Assembly (NCBI GenBank): GCA_039602395.1
Contig: JBCNJP010000019.1
Coordinates: 5,968,997 to 6,032,996, forward strand
Direction: 5' to 3'
Source of the DNA: Deinandra increscens subsp. villosa
Taxonomy: Eukaryota > Streptophyta > Magnoliopsida > Asterales > Asteraceae
Length of the DNA stretch: 64,000 bases
In this document: positions 35,485-46,650 of the stretch, one piece after another
Position numbering within the stretch: position 1 is the stretch's first letter
How the letters are laid out: the number at the start of each line of letters is the position of its first letter
Notes under the pieces: model-generated
What the model was told of the DNA's origin: nothing
Seen by the model: the letters and a program-made list of their open reading frames with translations, nothing else
Databases searched by the model: none
Made by a program: the position numbers and the translations under genes

Positions 35485-37065
35485 ATGTCTTTCATTCAAG
35501 AACTAGACCACCTAAAAATCCCACTTGAACACATCAAATTGGCCACAAACAACTTTTCTGATGATAATCTCATCGGTAAGGGTGGATTTGGGAGGGTCTA
35601 TAAAACCCAACACCCCTTCTCCGCCACCGCCACTAGCTCGGAAAAGCCAGCCACCACCGTTGCTGTAAAGCGGTTGGACATAAAGGGCGGGCAAGGACAA
35701 CACGAGTTCTTAATGGAGATTGTCATGCTCTCTAGTTACAAGCACGATAATCTCGTCTCTCTTGTTGGTTTCTGCGATGAAAATGACGAGAAAATCATTG
35801 TTTACGAGCATGAGGTCCGTGGAAGCCTCGATAAGTACTTGGCCACCAGTGATCTCACATGGGTGCAACGACTTCATATATGTCTAGGTGCCGCTCGTGG
35901 TCTTAATTACCTTCACAATGATGTGGGAGAGGGACACAGAGTGTTACATTGTGACATAAAAAGCTCTAACATCTTATTAGATGAGAATTGGGAAGCTAAG
36001 ATCTCTGATTTTGGATTGTCTAAAATAGGTCCCACTAATCAGGAGTTCACTTTCCTTGTCACGAATGCGTGTGGCACACAGGGTTATGTTGATCCACTAT
36101 ATGCAACCACTGATGTGCTCACAAAAGAATCCGATGTGTACTCTTTTGGTGTTGTATTATTTGAAGTCTTGTGTGGAAGGCCAGCAGTGGTCATGAAATA
36201 CAACGACCACCGTCGATATCTATATCAATTGGCAAAACGTCACTACAAAGAAGGAACATTAGATGAGATCATCGAACCGAATCTAAGAAAACAAATGAAA
36301 CCAAGTTCGTTACGAACATTCTCCAGAATTGCTTATCAGTGCCTCAAAAAGGGTCGAAAACAACGCCCAACAATGGGGCTAGTTGTTGAAGAACTACAGA
36401 ACTCGTTGGAATTCCAAATTGTAAGTTTTTGTTTTCATCAACTAGATTCATATTAATAGTTAATACTCAAACTAGATGTAAATCGATGGTAGGGTTGTCG
36501 AAGAATCACGCGAATCGGGCTGTGGGGATCGAGCACAGGCGGACATCCCTGGTCGTTGGAGCTTGACAACAATCAAAAGCTTAGAAAAATAACGATAGTG
36601 CACAAGGACTGGATTTATTACATGACTTTCACAACTCAAGATTTCAATGGTTTGTTACAAATACATTCTTCTAAAATCCATGGTGGAGAAAATGGTCACA
36701 GAGGTGGCATAACTTCTGAGGTGGCAACTGACAAATTTAATTTTGAATAATTAAGATAATTAATTAATCATGTCTAGTCTTTTTAGCGATATAATTATTG
36801 TTGGTTATTTTAGATCAACTTCGACAACGATGAAGAGATTATTGGGATACACGGAACAGTTGGAGTCACCACCGGGCGTCACGCACATAATACAGTAATA
36901 TGTTCGTTAAGTTTTGTGACGAATAAGAAAACCGACGGCCCGTTTGGTAAGGAGACGGGTACGCGTTTTTCGGTACCGTGGGATGCGGGTACGTTTGCAG
37001 GGTTTTTTGGGCGTGCTGGGCTTTACATGGATGGGCTGGGTTGCTATTTGAAAGGTGTCATGTGA
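35485..37065 (+). CDS. Kinase-jacalin gene 2: non-RD Ser/Thr kinase with C-terminal jacalin-related lectin
   Basis: Exons 35485-36420, 36493-36720 and 36814-37065 join in phase 0 with GT-AG introns to 471 residues. Start chosen by alignment to gene 1 (an in-frame ATG at 35398 exists). Kinase residues about 25-305: GKGGFGRVYK, K62 in VAVKRL, HCDIKSSN with D157 (non-RD: Cys replaces Arg), DFG at D175, APE-region equivalent GYVDP. Jacalin domain about 322-470: LWGSSTGGHPWSLELDN, ITIVHKDWIYYMTF, FGKETGTRFSVPWDAGTFAG, FFGRAGLYMDGLGCYL, matching the beta-prism fold that binds sugars. No signal peptide or transmembrane segment, so a cytoplasmic lectin-kinase. Non-RD kinases are often linked to innate immunity. 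It looks intact. Confidence 0.9.
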
Positions 37066-37548
37066 ATTTATCTTTTGATGAAGTGGTCTAGCGGCCCAAG
37101 GTCCAAACTCCAAACCATGCTCCATTGGGCTAATGTTGAAAATTGGGCCCAAAACACGAATTTGAGCACGAAAGTGAAAGGAAAGAGTTGATCAGTTTCC
37201 TTTCGCCAGATTCCCCCACCACACGTAGTAGGAGAGTTTGCGCTCACGCGAGTGACGGCCAAGTCACATATACCAGAAACTTCTGTAACAACTCTTTTTT
37301 ATTTCATCTTTTATTTTCAGTTTACACCCTTACACTTTGAAATGTTTACACAAATAGCTATATTTTGACCTGTTCTTCAAATTTACATCAATCCCCTCCG
37401 TTCATTAACAACGTTCAAGATAAAATCAAACCACGTTGGACTCTTAAAATTTAATAATAAGGATTAATAAAAAATTAAGCAGAGAATGGGTTCCATAGAT
37501 AGTTCCATACTTTTGCTTGCCGACCAATCTATTCACTTGTTCTCTCTC

Positions 37549-37556
37549 TATATAAA
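37549..37556 (+). promoter_or_regulatory. TATA box of HIPP 2
   Basis: TATATAAA lies about 100 bp upstream of a likely donor (AG|GTTTCA at 37657). The acceptor TTTTCAG ends at 38146, giving a 5' UTR intron of about 490 bp before the ATG at 38159. A similar acceptor precedes HIPP 3. Confidence 0.5.
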
Positions 37557-38158
37557 GTGTTTTTTCTTTGATGAAAACATATCAAAAAAAAAATCTTGAC
37601 AACGATCTCCCTCCAGTTGTTCACAGGCAAACTCTTCGCGCCAAAAGTTGTACAGGTTTCATTTTCATTTGTCAGTTTTTTTGTTGCATTTTAATCCATA
37701 TAGTCATGTAGATATACAGACACTCACACATCCATAGCCTGCCTTGTAGGCTCTAGCCTCCTGGTGAGTATTTAAGCCGTTAAAAAGAAGATATATACAC
37801 ACGCCCGCATATTTATCTTTTCTGTTTTTGAAATATATATTATAAGTAACGCTTTAAGGTGATGCAGAGTTAATCACCGTTCCTTCTTGCCCAGATTAGA
37901 TTCCCGGTTTGCACGATCCCTCTTTTAGTTCCTTTTTTCTTCTTTTATTTTAGTAAACCTTTAATCTGTTTATTTCATTTCGGATACCAAGTGTAACTAT
38001 GAATGGTCATTTATTATAAATATGTTCCTCAATTTTGATTTGCTTAATGATGTAGCTATTATTTGCGATTAAGACTAACCATTTGGTTAATAATTCTGAG
38101 ATGATGATTCAATATATGTTTGGATTTGCAATTTTAACCTTTTCAGCTGAAGTCAACG

Positions 38159-38752
38159 ATGACCACTTCAAAGAGACTTGATCTACAAATCCATCCGTTT
38201 TGTAACTGTGACGGATGCGTGAAAAGGGTGAAAAGGGCACTTGGCAAACTTTATGATGTCAAAGTGTTAGCAATGGATCCCGATATCGGGAAATTTAAAA
38301 TCTTGACCTCTAACGACCCCGAGACAATAAATCATGCTCTCAAACGTGTTTTTCCCAAAAGGAATATCGATCTGGCTCAAGAGATCACTAGTCCGTCGTA
38401 TCCTCCGATGCGTCGTGTTACTGATGTTGAAGATATGGCTAGAGCATTGCTTACAATGTCACAAGTTAAAGGGGTAGGAAGTGTGGAGTACACACAAACG
38501 AGTACTTTCAAGATTAACTTCACCAACGGTCGTAACCACCCAACCGTCTCTAGTCGTTTACCACTACGAGGTTCTACTGGTGTTCGCTTTGAAGATACAC
38601 CACATCCATCGCCACCGCCACCACCACCACTAACGTATTTCAGGCCATCTGCTCCACCTATGCCCACACCTCCGGATCTGGTTTATGGGTACCCTCTAGA
38701 GTTCTATGGTTACAATGAAAATGATCCACATGGTTGTTGCAACATTCTTTGA
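38159..38752 (+). CDS. Heavy-metal-associated isoprenylated plant protein (HIPP 2)
   Basis: 197 residues in one coding exon. The HMA domain occupies about residues 6-70 with metal site C17-D-G-C20 (FCNCDGCVKRVKRALGKL). It is followed by a conserved middle (VEDMARALLTMSQ, also in HIPP 1 and HIPP 3), a proline-rich stretch (HPSPPPPPPLTYF) and GYPLEFYG. It ends GCCNIL, a CaaX prenylation box. ATG 38159 is 12 bp past a 5' UTR intron acceptor. It is the closest sequence match in the window to the HIPP 3/HIPP 4 pair. Intact; a membrane-anchored metal or partner-binding role is inferred from the family. Confidence 0.88.
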   Translation: MTTSKRLDLQIHPFCNCDGCVKRVKRALGKLYDVKVLAMDPDIGKFKILTSNDPETINHALKRVFPKRNIDLAQEITSPSYPPMRRVTDVEDMARALLTMSQVKGVGSVEYTQTSTFKINFTNGRNHPTVSSRLPLRGSTGVRFEDTPHPSPPPPPPLTYFRPSAPPMPTPPDLVYGYPLEFYGYNENDPHGCCNIL

Positions 38753-39009
38753 GTGATCACTTGGTCAAATTCTGTTTTGTTGGTTTTAGCTTAGTTACAT
38801 ATGTATACGAGTCTGTAACCATTCTTTTATTCTTCTCACGGTGTCAATGTATTCTTTTCGGTGAGTATTATTTATGCTCATTTGTGGTATCATGAGCATC
38901 ATTATACGTTTGACATATTTACTCTATATGTAATCGGTTGCCATTATTGTTATTTTTAGAAAGTTTCTGGTCCGGATTTATAAGACCAGAAAGGCCTCAG
39001 TGCCTAAAA

Positions 39010-39124
39010 GTGTTGGGTCCCATCGGGATGTTCTAACACACACACACAAATACTTAAATTGCAGGGACTTACAATTGTATTAAAAACAAGTGATTCAGTG
39101 TTGGGTCCCATCGGGATGTTCTAA
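39010..39124. repeat. 27-bp direct repeat flanking the transposase remnant
   Basis: GTGTTGGGTCCCATCGGGAT plus GTTCTAA occurs at 39010-39036 and 39098-39124, 88 bp apart. The second copy directly abuts the degenerate end of the Harbinger ORF, where a terminal inverted repeat should be, so it marks a rearrangement or deletion junction. Confidence 0.8.
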
Positions 39125-40756
39125 TCATCGTTTTGCACATCGTCATAGTCTTCTGCATTTTCTTCACCGCCACCCTCTTCTTCTTATTGCACAACCGGTT
39201 CGGGCACATAATTATGTGGCCTAAAGGTCCAAGTGTGTTCAACCAAATCGGCTTTTAGAGAGTTGTGTATCTCTCTTGAACGCAACATCGCGTAGTTTTG
39301 AAGTCGCTTCTCATCCGTCGTAGGGGGCATCACTTGGATGTGTTCGGGACGAAAGTCGGCACATATCGCATGACCCTTATCCTCTTTGTTCATGTTATGC
39401 ATGAGGATAAATGCGCGCATACAATCCTCCATCTTATCCTTCGTCCACAATCGACAAGGATTTTTAAGAAAGTGCCATTTCTTTTTGAGATTTCCAAAAC
39501 AACACTCGACGTCCTTCCGAGCCGCCTCTTGAACCCTCTTGAAATGTCGCCGTTTCTCATCAATTGGGTCTTTGAAGGTCTTCACAATCATTGAGTACTC
39601 CGGATATATCCCGTCACCCAAAACATATCCATGTGGGTAGTAGGTTCCATTCGCGTAAAACCCGATCTTCACCATCTTATCGGATATGTAATCTTCAATC
39701 ACAGAAGAACCTTCCAAGACGTTGATGTCATTAAGGAACCCCACGACACCACATTTGGCGTACCAAATCCAACGATCGTTTGAGCATACGGCCTGCAGAA
39801 TAACCGATGGACCTTTCTGATCACCCCTCGTGTGATGTCCTCGCCATTCGACTGGACAATTATCCCAAGTCCAATGCATGCAATCTATACTTCCAATCAT
39901 GTTAGGTAAACCATGAACTTCTTCGTTGTGATCGTATAGATCTTGCATGTCGTTCCAAGTTGGTTTTCTCAAATACCGCGTCGTGTACAAGTCGGCAAGA
40001 CCTTTGCAAAATTCCTCCACCGTGTCTCTGGTTGTCTTCTCGGCCATCTTCAAATACTCATCGTTGATATCCGTAGTGTTGCCGAACGCAAGAATATTTA
40101 TCGCCGATGTACACTTTTGAATTGAAGTGAACCCAAGCTTTCCAGTGGCGTCGTACCGTTGCCTAAAATAAGGTGAATGTTTTTCCAGATCATTGGCTAT
40201 ACGCAAAAATAACCGTTTGGATATTCGAAACCGAGTTTTGAACATCTCGTCGGTATAGAGCGGGTTGTCACCAAAATAGTCTCTCATCAAATTATCATTG
40301 GCCGCATTACGATCACGTTCAAGATGTCTCCGCCTAATAACCGGGCGTGGTACCGGCTCGTCAAAAAGTTGAATTGCGGCGAAAACAACCTCGTCTTCTT
40401 CATCGTCGTAGTAACCGAATAGAGTGGAGGAAGAGGGAGAACCCTTTTTTTTTTAAAATGTGAGGATTAAGAGAGAATGAGAGGATTGAGTGGTTGAGTT
40501 TAAAAAATTAATGGAGTTATATATATATATAGTGTGAGATTTATAGAAAATTTGAAAAATAAAATAAAATAAAGGTAGCCGTTGATATAGCCGTTCAACG
40601 GCTATATCTCAAACATTCTCCCTCTTTCTCGGCGTAATTGGCCTCACGCCCCTCACCGATTTTTCACCTATAACGTCCCATAATGCCCCTGTGTAGTGGG
40701 GGTGGGCGTTATGGGTGCTTTTTGGGCCCAGTAACGCCCCATTACGGGTAGCCTTA
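39125..40756 (-). pseudogene. Decayed PIF/Harbinger transposase element (copy 1)
   Basis: Minus-strand reading from about 40453. The start codon is lost (an A-run precedes GSPSSSTLFGYYDDEEDEVV, where copy 2 has ATG). The longest frame, 40290-39184 (368 aa), keeps SIDCMHWTWD, NDINVLEG and KDVECCFGNLKKKWHFL, with the three acidic catalytic positions. A premature stop follows EPVVQ; beyond it EEEGG ... AEDYDDVQNDD still matches copy 2. The right terminus (GGGTAGCC|TTA, 40756) resembles copy 2. The other terminus is missing. It is clearly related to copy 2 at 53.7 kb but not functional. Confidence 0.85.
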
Positions 40757-40774
40757 GGGTTGACAGCAAGTAGT

Positions 40775-42552
40775 CACTACAAGAAATATTGTTTTTGGTG
40801 GCAAAATTTTGTTTACCTATGGTGGCGATATGTGGACACTCCATAACTAGGTGGCGAAAAATCGCCACCATAGCCCTGGCCAGTGAAAGTCCGTCGCTAT
40901 AACTCAAAAACGTCGCCACGGGTATAGTCTAAAGGGTTATCTTAAATGGAATACGCATATACTAATACATTAGAACATATACATACACATACACAACATA
41001 ACTACATGCATATAAACATATATACAAACATACACATACTTACTTAAACTAGGGTAAAAGGTTACCTCAACGGTGATAACAAGAAAGAAAGAATAAAAAG
41101 GAACGTGCAATCGAACTCAATGAGATCCTCAACACCGACGTCGTCTTCAAGGATCTACAAAGATAAGTATATTATTAGTAAAAACTACATTACAATTCAA
41201 GAAGAGTAAGTTGGAGGTGGTTGTTGTGAAGGAAGTAATTTCTAACAGAGGTAGATTATTACAAGCATAGTTCTAATTGAGAATATGGTTTCATTTTCAC
41301 TTGCACATTTCAACAAGCACCTTGTGTGCATTAATGAATGAACCAAGTTAAAGAACTAATTATCATCAATCCGTCCAGCCCCAAGCTCACAATCAATAAA
41401 CAAGAATCATGTTTTTATGAAATTTACAATCATACATCATTGAAAAACTGAAACTAAACTAAATTTTTTTGGAGACTTTACCTTAAATCTGCTCAAAGAA
41501 GTAATTAACATCAATATTCTAGCACCAATTAAACCATGAAAATTTCAAACACCTGAAGAAACAAAAGCAGTGATCGACATTCCAAGAGAAAGAGTCGGTC
41601 TCGGGTTTACCGGTGCTCCCGACGGAACCGATATAACTAAGAACCGATACCCGTTAACTCTAACACAAATATCAGCTACTTTAAAGACCTCATACGGTTT
41701 AATTTCAATTTCCTAACAATCAAAACTAAAAATATGTACTCAATTTAGAATACTAACGAAAATATGAAAACTATTATACTCCAAATAAGTTATGATAAAC
41801 GATTCTTGATATACTGCCGGGTCGGTATACTCGATCTTAGATTTGGGTGCAAATCGGGAATCGGGTCGGTGGATTGAAGAAAGTAAAAACAAAACAAACC
41901 TTCGATTTGGTGCCTAGCGGCGGGACGACGACGAGCGCAGGGGTAGGCGGCCGACGACGGCGAGCTCGCGGCGGGGTAGTGCGGCGCTGTGGAGAAGGAA
42001 AGAATTTGGGGTTTTGTGAGTTTTGGAGAAGCAGAACTGAATCTGCGTATTTTGTAGAAAAGAAACCCTACGGTGGCGACTTGTCGCCACCAACGATTAC
42101 AGTAACGACGTCGTTTGCTTTATTACTGATGGATGACCATTTATCGCCACCATAGGCTACACAAAAACGACGTCGTCTCTAATTTTCTCGAGAAACAAAT
42201 AAATAAATAATTATTAAAAAACCTGAAAGCTTTTGGTGGTGGCGACAAGTCGCCAACATAGGGTATATCGGAAAAAAAGTTTTAATTATTTTAGTAAACA
42301 GATCAATATAAAAAACTATAAAATAAATAAATTAAGCCAATGGTGACGATATGTCGTCACCATCTTTTTTCACGAGGCGCCAATATTTCCCGCTCAACGT
42401 ATCGTGGCTACAAATCGCCACTATAGGTGAAATCTTAATACTTTTCGCTCGAAACTTTTGGTGACGACTTGTCGCCACCTAAAACCTATCTTTGGTGGCG
42501 ACATTTGTCGCCACCTTAGCTCTCGCCACCAAAAACTCAATTTCTTGTAGTG
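40775..42552. mobile_element. Non-autonomous CACTA element (1778 bp)
   Basis: Termini CACTACAAGAAAT at the left and ATTTCTTGTAGTG at the right are perfect 13-bp inverted repeats, flanked by a 3-bp duplication AGT (40772-40774 and 42553-42555). The subterminal regions are packed with GGTGGCGA/TCGCCACC words in both orientations, typical transposase-binding arrays. No transposase ORF; the ORF at 41847-42155 lies in a GC-rich interior patch and is unsupported. It inserted 18 bp from the end of Harbinger copy 1. Confidence 0.95.
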
Positions 42553-43532
42553 AGTTGTCAAAATGGGTGATTTAAAAATTATTAATTAAAATGGGTGTTT
42601 TTAAAGCTTTCTTTTATCTCTCTTATTTTTATTGGATAAAAGAACTTCTTTTTTAAAAAATGTTATTTATTAAAGTTTTTTCAACAAATTGAAAAATATA
42701 AACCATTTATTAATTTGTGAATTTTTATAAAAAAGATGTTCTGAATGTTTTTTCTATGATGTTTTTAATCCTTAAACATATATATGTATCTCAAAAAAAA
42801 AAATTATTCGGATGATGTAAAAGAAAGTTCTATAAAGTATCAGATAAAATGTTTTCTTTTCATTTTATTAGAAACATTTAAAAATATATATAAAATAAAA
42901 GAGATATATCAAGCGTTTGTGTGTTCCTTAACGTATAAATGTTATATATCGATTAATCATATTAAAAAGTTATATATCGAGTGTTCTTATTTCTTAACGC
43001 ATGAAGAAAATAAATAATAAAATACGTTTGTTTATTTGCTTGTTTTCGTTATTTTTAAGTTAAAATAAAAACAAATTAAAATTTAATCCGTAAGCCATCT
43101 AAATATATAACTTTAATCTTCAAGCATGAAAGAATCTTTCACCAAGTATTTTCCTTCAGAAACAATAAATCATCGACTTTTTTATATTTACAATGCAATA
43201 ATAGCTTTCTTTATTTTTCTAAATCTAGAAAATTTAGAAAACAATTCTATTTTTTTTTTGGCTGGAAAAAAACGTTCTTATTATTGTTTATTATCTAAAT
43301 CTAGAAAATTTAGAAAACAATTCTAAATTTTTTTGGCTGGAAATTTTTTTTCTAAATAAGCAGCATGATATACTATATTTTGATGTAAAACGGCACAATA
43401 TAATGTTTAATAAATTAGTTAATAAAAAAAGTTACTTAATAGATCTAATAAGTTAGTTAAAGTGTAATGAGTTAACTGAAAAAAATATGAAAAAGTATAA
43501 TAATTCTCGTATAAAGAAGAGAGAAAAGAAAT
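42553..43532. other. Very AT-rich spacer with a 76-bp tandem duplicate
   Basis: 'ctaaatctagaaaatttaga' and the following 'tttttggctggaaa' recur at 43219 and 43295. The lysine/isoleucine-rich ORFs (42784-43017, 43126-43326) reflect base composition. No gene is supported. Confidence 0.45.
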
Positions 43533-45525
43533 GATTATGTTAAAAAATAAAAATATAAGGAAAAAGAGAAAAGAACTGATTTTTTTTTTTAAATTTTTTT
43601 TTACATTTTAATATCCGTCGTTTCATATATAAAACTAACATACAAGACTCAAGTAACCACGCAGGGAAGGCGAGCAACAAGCTGCGCCGCCAACCCTTTT
43701 TGAATGGCAAACCCTAGACGTATGAATACAAAATTCTTCGACCTAGAGGCTGCGACATTCCCATACATAACCTTTTGGATCCGTCCCAACATAGTAGCTG
43801 CTTCTGCCTCAAGGTGACCAAAAGTATCAAAAGCGAAGGGAACAAACACATGTTGATTTTCGATACACGCTTTCTCATGTTTGTTCACCTTCCCAGCAGC
43901 CGCTCTGGACACCGCTTGGCCCGCCGTGAAAGAACTGGCCCTCAACCCCACAAGAGGAGAAACCCCCGTTAAATCAACACATGCATGTTTTCCATTCTGC
44001 CACCCAAAAACGAGTATGTCGGCTGGTCTGAGGGTTGAGCGCCCATCCAAGGGGTCAGACAGAAAGTTAACCGGAGCTTCCTTCCTGGCCGATATCCCAG
44101 CCCTCCTGAAAATGTCAAACAGAACGTCCCGGACCACATCGTGTCGATATTTAAAACCGGGGAGCTCTTTGCAGTGAGCGGCGTGCTCCCCAAACGAGTC
44201 CATACACGCCTTGTTGCAAACGGGACATTTTTCATCCACGGGGAATAAGGGGACCATGAGCCGATACTTGAGGATTGACCGGTATTCGACAGGCGACATA
44301 TGTTGCCCCAACCCGTCGATGGGGAGAGCATGAAGGAAGTCTTGCGCATGTGGTTGGCGGAGGCATCCCCAAACGGCCTTTTGCCTAGCTGTCATCTCGT
44401 AAGTAGCTTCCATCTCGAGCAAGGTTTTACCAAAGAGGGCATTCGCCAAAACGTGTTGGGCTTTTGGTGGGGCGGTGTCCTTATTAGTGAAACCGCTCAA
44501 GTCAAAGCCCGGAAGTATATCATGAAGACCAGCCAGTGCCATCTCATAGTCGGGGCCCATGCCACAAGCCCCGCTCTCCCGAAGAATATGGTCTTGCAGT
44601 GCCCAAGTCTGAGCACGCGAGGCCACAAAGGCGTAAGACGTCGCCTCGACCGCAGAGTAGACCCCAAGCCCCCCATGTCGAATCGGCAAAGAAGCAAGCC
44701 GCCATTGCAGGTCCCCAAAGAAGGGACCACCACACACGACAATGTCCTCAATGGCCGACCGCAAATCCTTATCAAAACCAGCCGCAACCGCCATCATATG
44801 AGTGGGGGGCACGTTCTTAGCCCAAAGAGAAGCTTGGCGACACCCATGCACGAACGAAGCAGAAGGAGTTCGCATTGGGGGTCACCGAGGGCATGGAGGA
44901 GGCGCATAAGATCAGCAGCAGAATTTGCCCTCCTCTCAGCCAACCCCTGAATAAACTGGCCATCACGACTAACAGCCCCTCCAAGGAGTTTCACCCCCCT
45001 GGCGGGTCTGCTAATGTCCGCAGGAAAGAGGCCTGACCGAACTTTGTCACCGTTACAGGAAGGCCAAAAGAGTTCCGTCTTCCTAATATTAAGATCCAAA
45101 CCCAACGGCGGGCCCCTCTCCTTGATGATCCCGAGAGCCATAGCCACCTCCTCCGTTTTCCCAATAATCGTGCCATCGTCAAGGTACCAAGCATGGAGCA
45201 GCAGATGGCAACTGTCTCGGATATGATGCACGAGCGGGTGAAGGACGAGGGCGAACAGAAGGGGACCCAACGGGTCACCCTGCTGGACCCCGGTAGTGGC
45301 CCAGATATGGTTGTCCCCCAGGTATAGGCGGGCCGGTTGCCCGTATAAGAACTCAACCCAGGGCGAAATGGACGGGCACCTCAGCCTGACCTCACGAAGA
45401 AAAGAAGAGCGATCAACCAGGTTGAACGCATTGGAGAAATCAACCGTGAGCATTGCGAGCGACCCATCAAGATGTCGCTCCCCCACAAGGCGATTATGTT
45501 AAAAATAAAAATATAAGGAAAAAAG
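43533..45525 (-). mobile_element. 5'-truncated non-LTR-type retroelement insertion (copy C) with about 33-bp target duplication and poly(A)
   Basis: Direct repeats of about 33 bp (GATTATGTTAAAAA ... ATATAAGG plus A-run) lie at 43533-43565 and 45492-45525, differing by a 1-bp homopolymer change. Just inside the left repeat is an A-rich tail on the minus strand (T-runs 43580-43602), followed by a short 3' UTR. The opposite end stops abruptly within the coding region at 45491. Long target duplication, an A-rich 3' tail and 5' truncation together are the signature of target-primed reverse transcription. Confidence 0.88.
43649..45486 (-). pseudogene. Reverse transcriptase with C-terminal zinc finger and nuclease-like motif (one frameshift)
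   Basis: Two minus-strand frames, 45486-44794 and 44875-43649, join at a single indel near 44815. N-terminal part: RT palm motifs LTVDFSNAFNLVD (A), GVQQGDPLGPLLFALVLHPL (B), WYLDDGT (C, catalytic DD) and GLDLNIRKTELFW. Middle: a thumb-like helical region (RHGGLGVYSAVEATSYAFVA). C-terminal part: CPVCNKACMDSFGEHAAHC, a C-x2-C-x10-H-x3-C zinc knuckle, then RPADILVFGWQNGKHACVDL, resembling the (R/K)PD...D core of the restriction-like endonuclease in R2-type retrotransposons. Nothing like an AP endonuclease is seen, though the N-terminus is missing. The nuclease assignment is inference from motif order. Confidence 0.8.
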
Positions 45526-45850
45526 AAAAACACCCATTTTAGTAAATAAAGTTTGAACTATACCCAAATGGTAAATAAGTTTTCTAATTACACTCTTTTA
45601 GAAAAAAACTCATTTCTCACTGCTTAAAGTTCCGATCTGTTAGTATTCGTCTAAGATATCTTCTTCATCATAAGAGATTTGTTTGTTCCTGGGTGTCTTG
45701 TTATTGTTTTGAACATTGTACTCGTTTTTTCAGATTATTTGTATTTTTAAACCTGAGATTTATTGGGGGTAAAATAGATTTGGTTTGGGTAGATCTTTCT
45801 AGAATTTTTGCTCTTTCATTTTATAATTTGCTAAACAGCATTCACACATT

Positions 45851-46350
45851 ATGGCTATTCTTCCAGAACTAGAACACTTGAGAATCCCATTTGACGAAAT
45901 TAAATCTGCCACTAACAACTTCTCACATCAAAACTTCCTCGGCCAAGGTGGATTTGGGCCGGTCTACAAAGGTAAACTCCCCTCCTCCACCGGCTTAAGT
46001 GATTAACAAGGTATAAACGTTGCTGGAAAGCGGTTAAACGTGAAGGGCGGGCAAGGACATCATGAGTTCCTGACGGGGATTGTTATGCTTACTAGTTACA
46101 AACATCACAATATTGTTTCTCTCGTTGGGTTCTGTGACGAGAGGGACGAGAAAGCTCTCGTTTACAAACACGAGGTTAATGAAAGCCTCGACAACCATCT
46201 CTCCTCCACAACATTACATGGGAGCAGCGTCTCCGAATTTGTCTTGGTGCAGCACAAGGGCTCAAGTATCTTCATGACGGTGAGAGAATAGGGCACAGGG
46301 TGTTACATCGTGACATTAAAAGCTCGAATATTTTGTTAGATGCCAACCAA
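45851..46350 (+). pseudogene. Truncated kinase pseudogene of the kinase-jacalin family
   Basis: Starts MAILPELEHLRIPFDEIK, then GQGGFGPVYKGKL, an in-frame stop after STGLSD, then KRLNVKGGQGHHEFL, VSLVGFCDERDEKALVYKHE. A 1-nt loss near 46214 shifts the frame; the expected EQRLRICLGAA ... HRVLHRDIKSSNILLDAN follows in another frame and then homology ends abruptly. Here the catalytic loop is HRD, unlike HCD in genes 1 and 2, so this copy preserves the ancestral RD state or derives from a different paralog. No jacalin part remains beside it. Confidence 0.88.
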
Positions 46351-46650
46351 GCCGTCATGCACCATTCTCCTTAACAAATTAACTTTTATCATTATTTTGT
46401 TTTCTCTTTCACTCACAACCACAAATAAATAATTTAGTTTTATACCATTATCATTAACCTTTATCTCTTTTAATCACATCAAACCTTAAATTTTAGGGAA
46501 TCATTAGTTTTTTTTATCAAATATAAAGATAGACAGTAATTTTTATATCTCTTTTACTCACAATCACTCATAGTCAAACCTCAAACTTCATGATTTTCAT
46601 ACACATAATTATAATTAAGAGGTAAGAGCTCTGAATTTTTATGTTATTCA
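46351..46650. other. Spacer with short dispersed repeat
   Basis: Phrases such as 'cactcacaaccaca(a)ataaata' recur at 46421 and at 49787-49960, indicating an unclassified dispersed repeat. No gene is seen. Confidence 0.35.

Noticed and set aside
44300..44950. 216-codon + strand ORF
   Set aside because: Antisense shadow of the reverse transcriptase/zinc-finger coding region.
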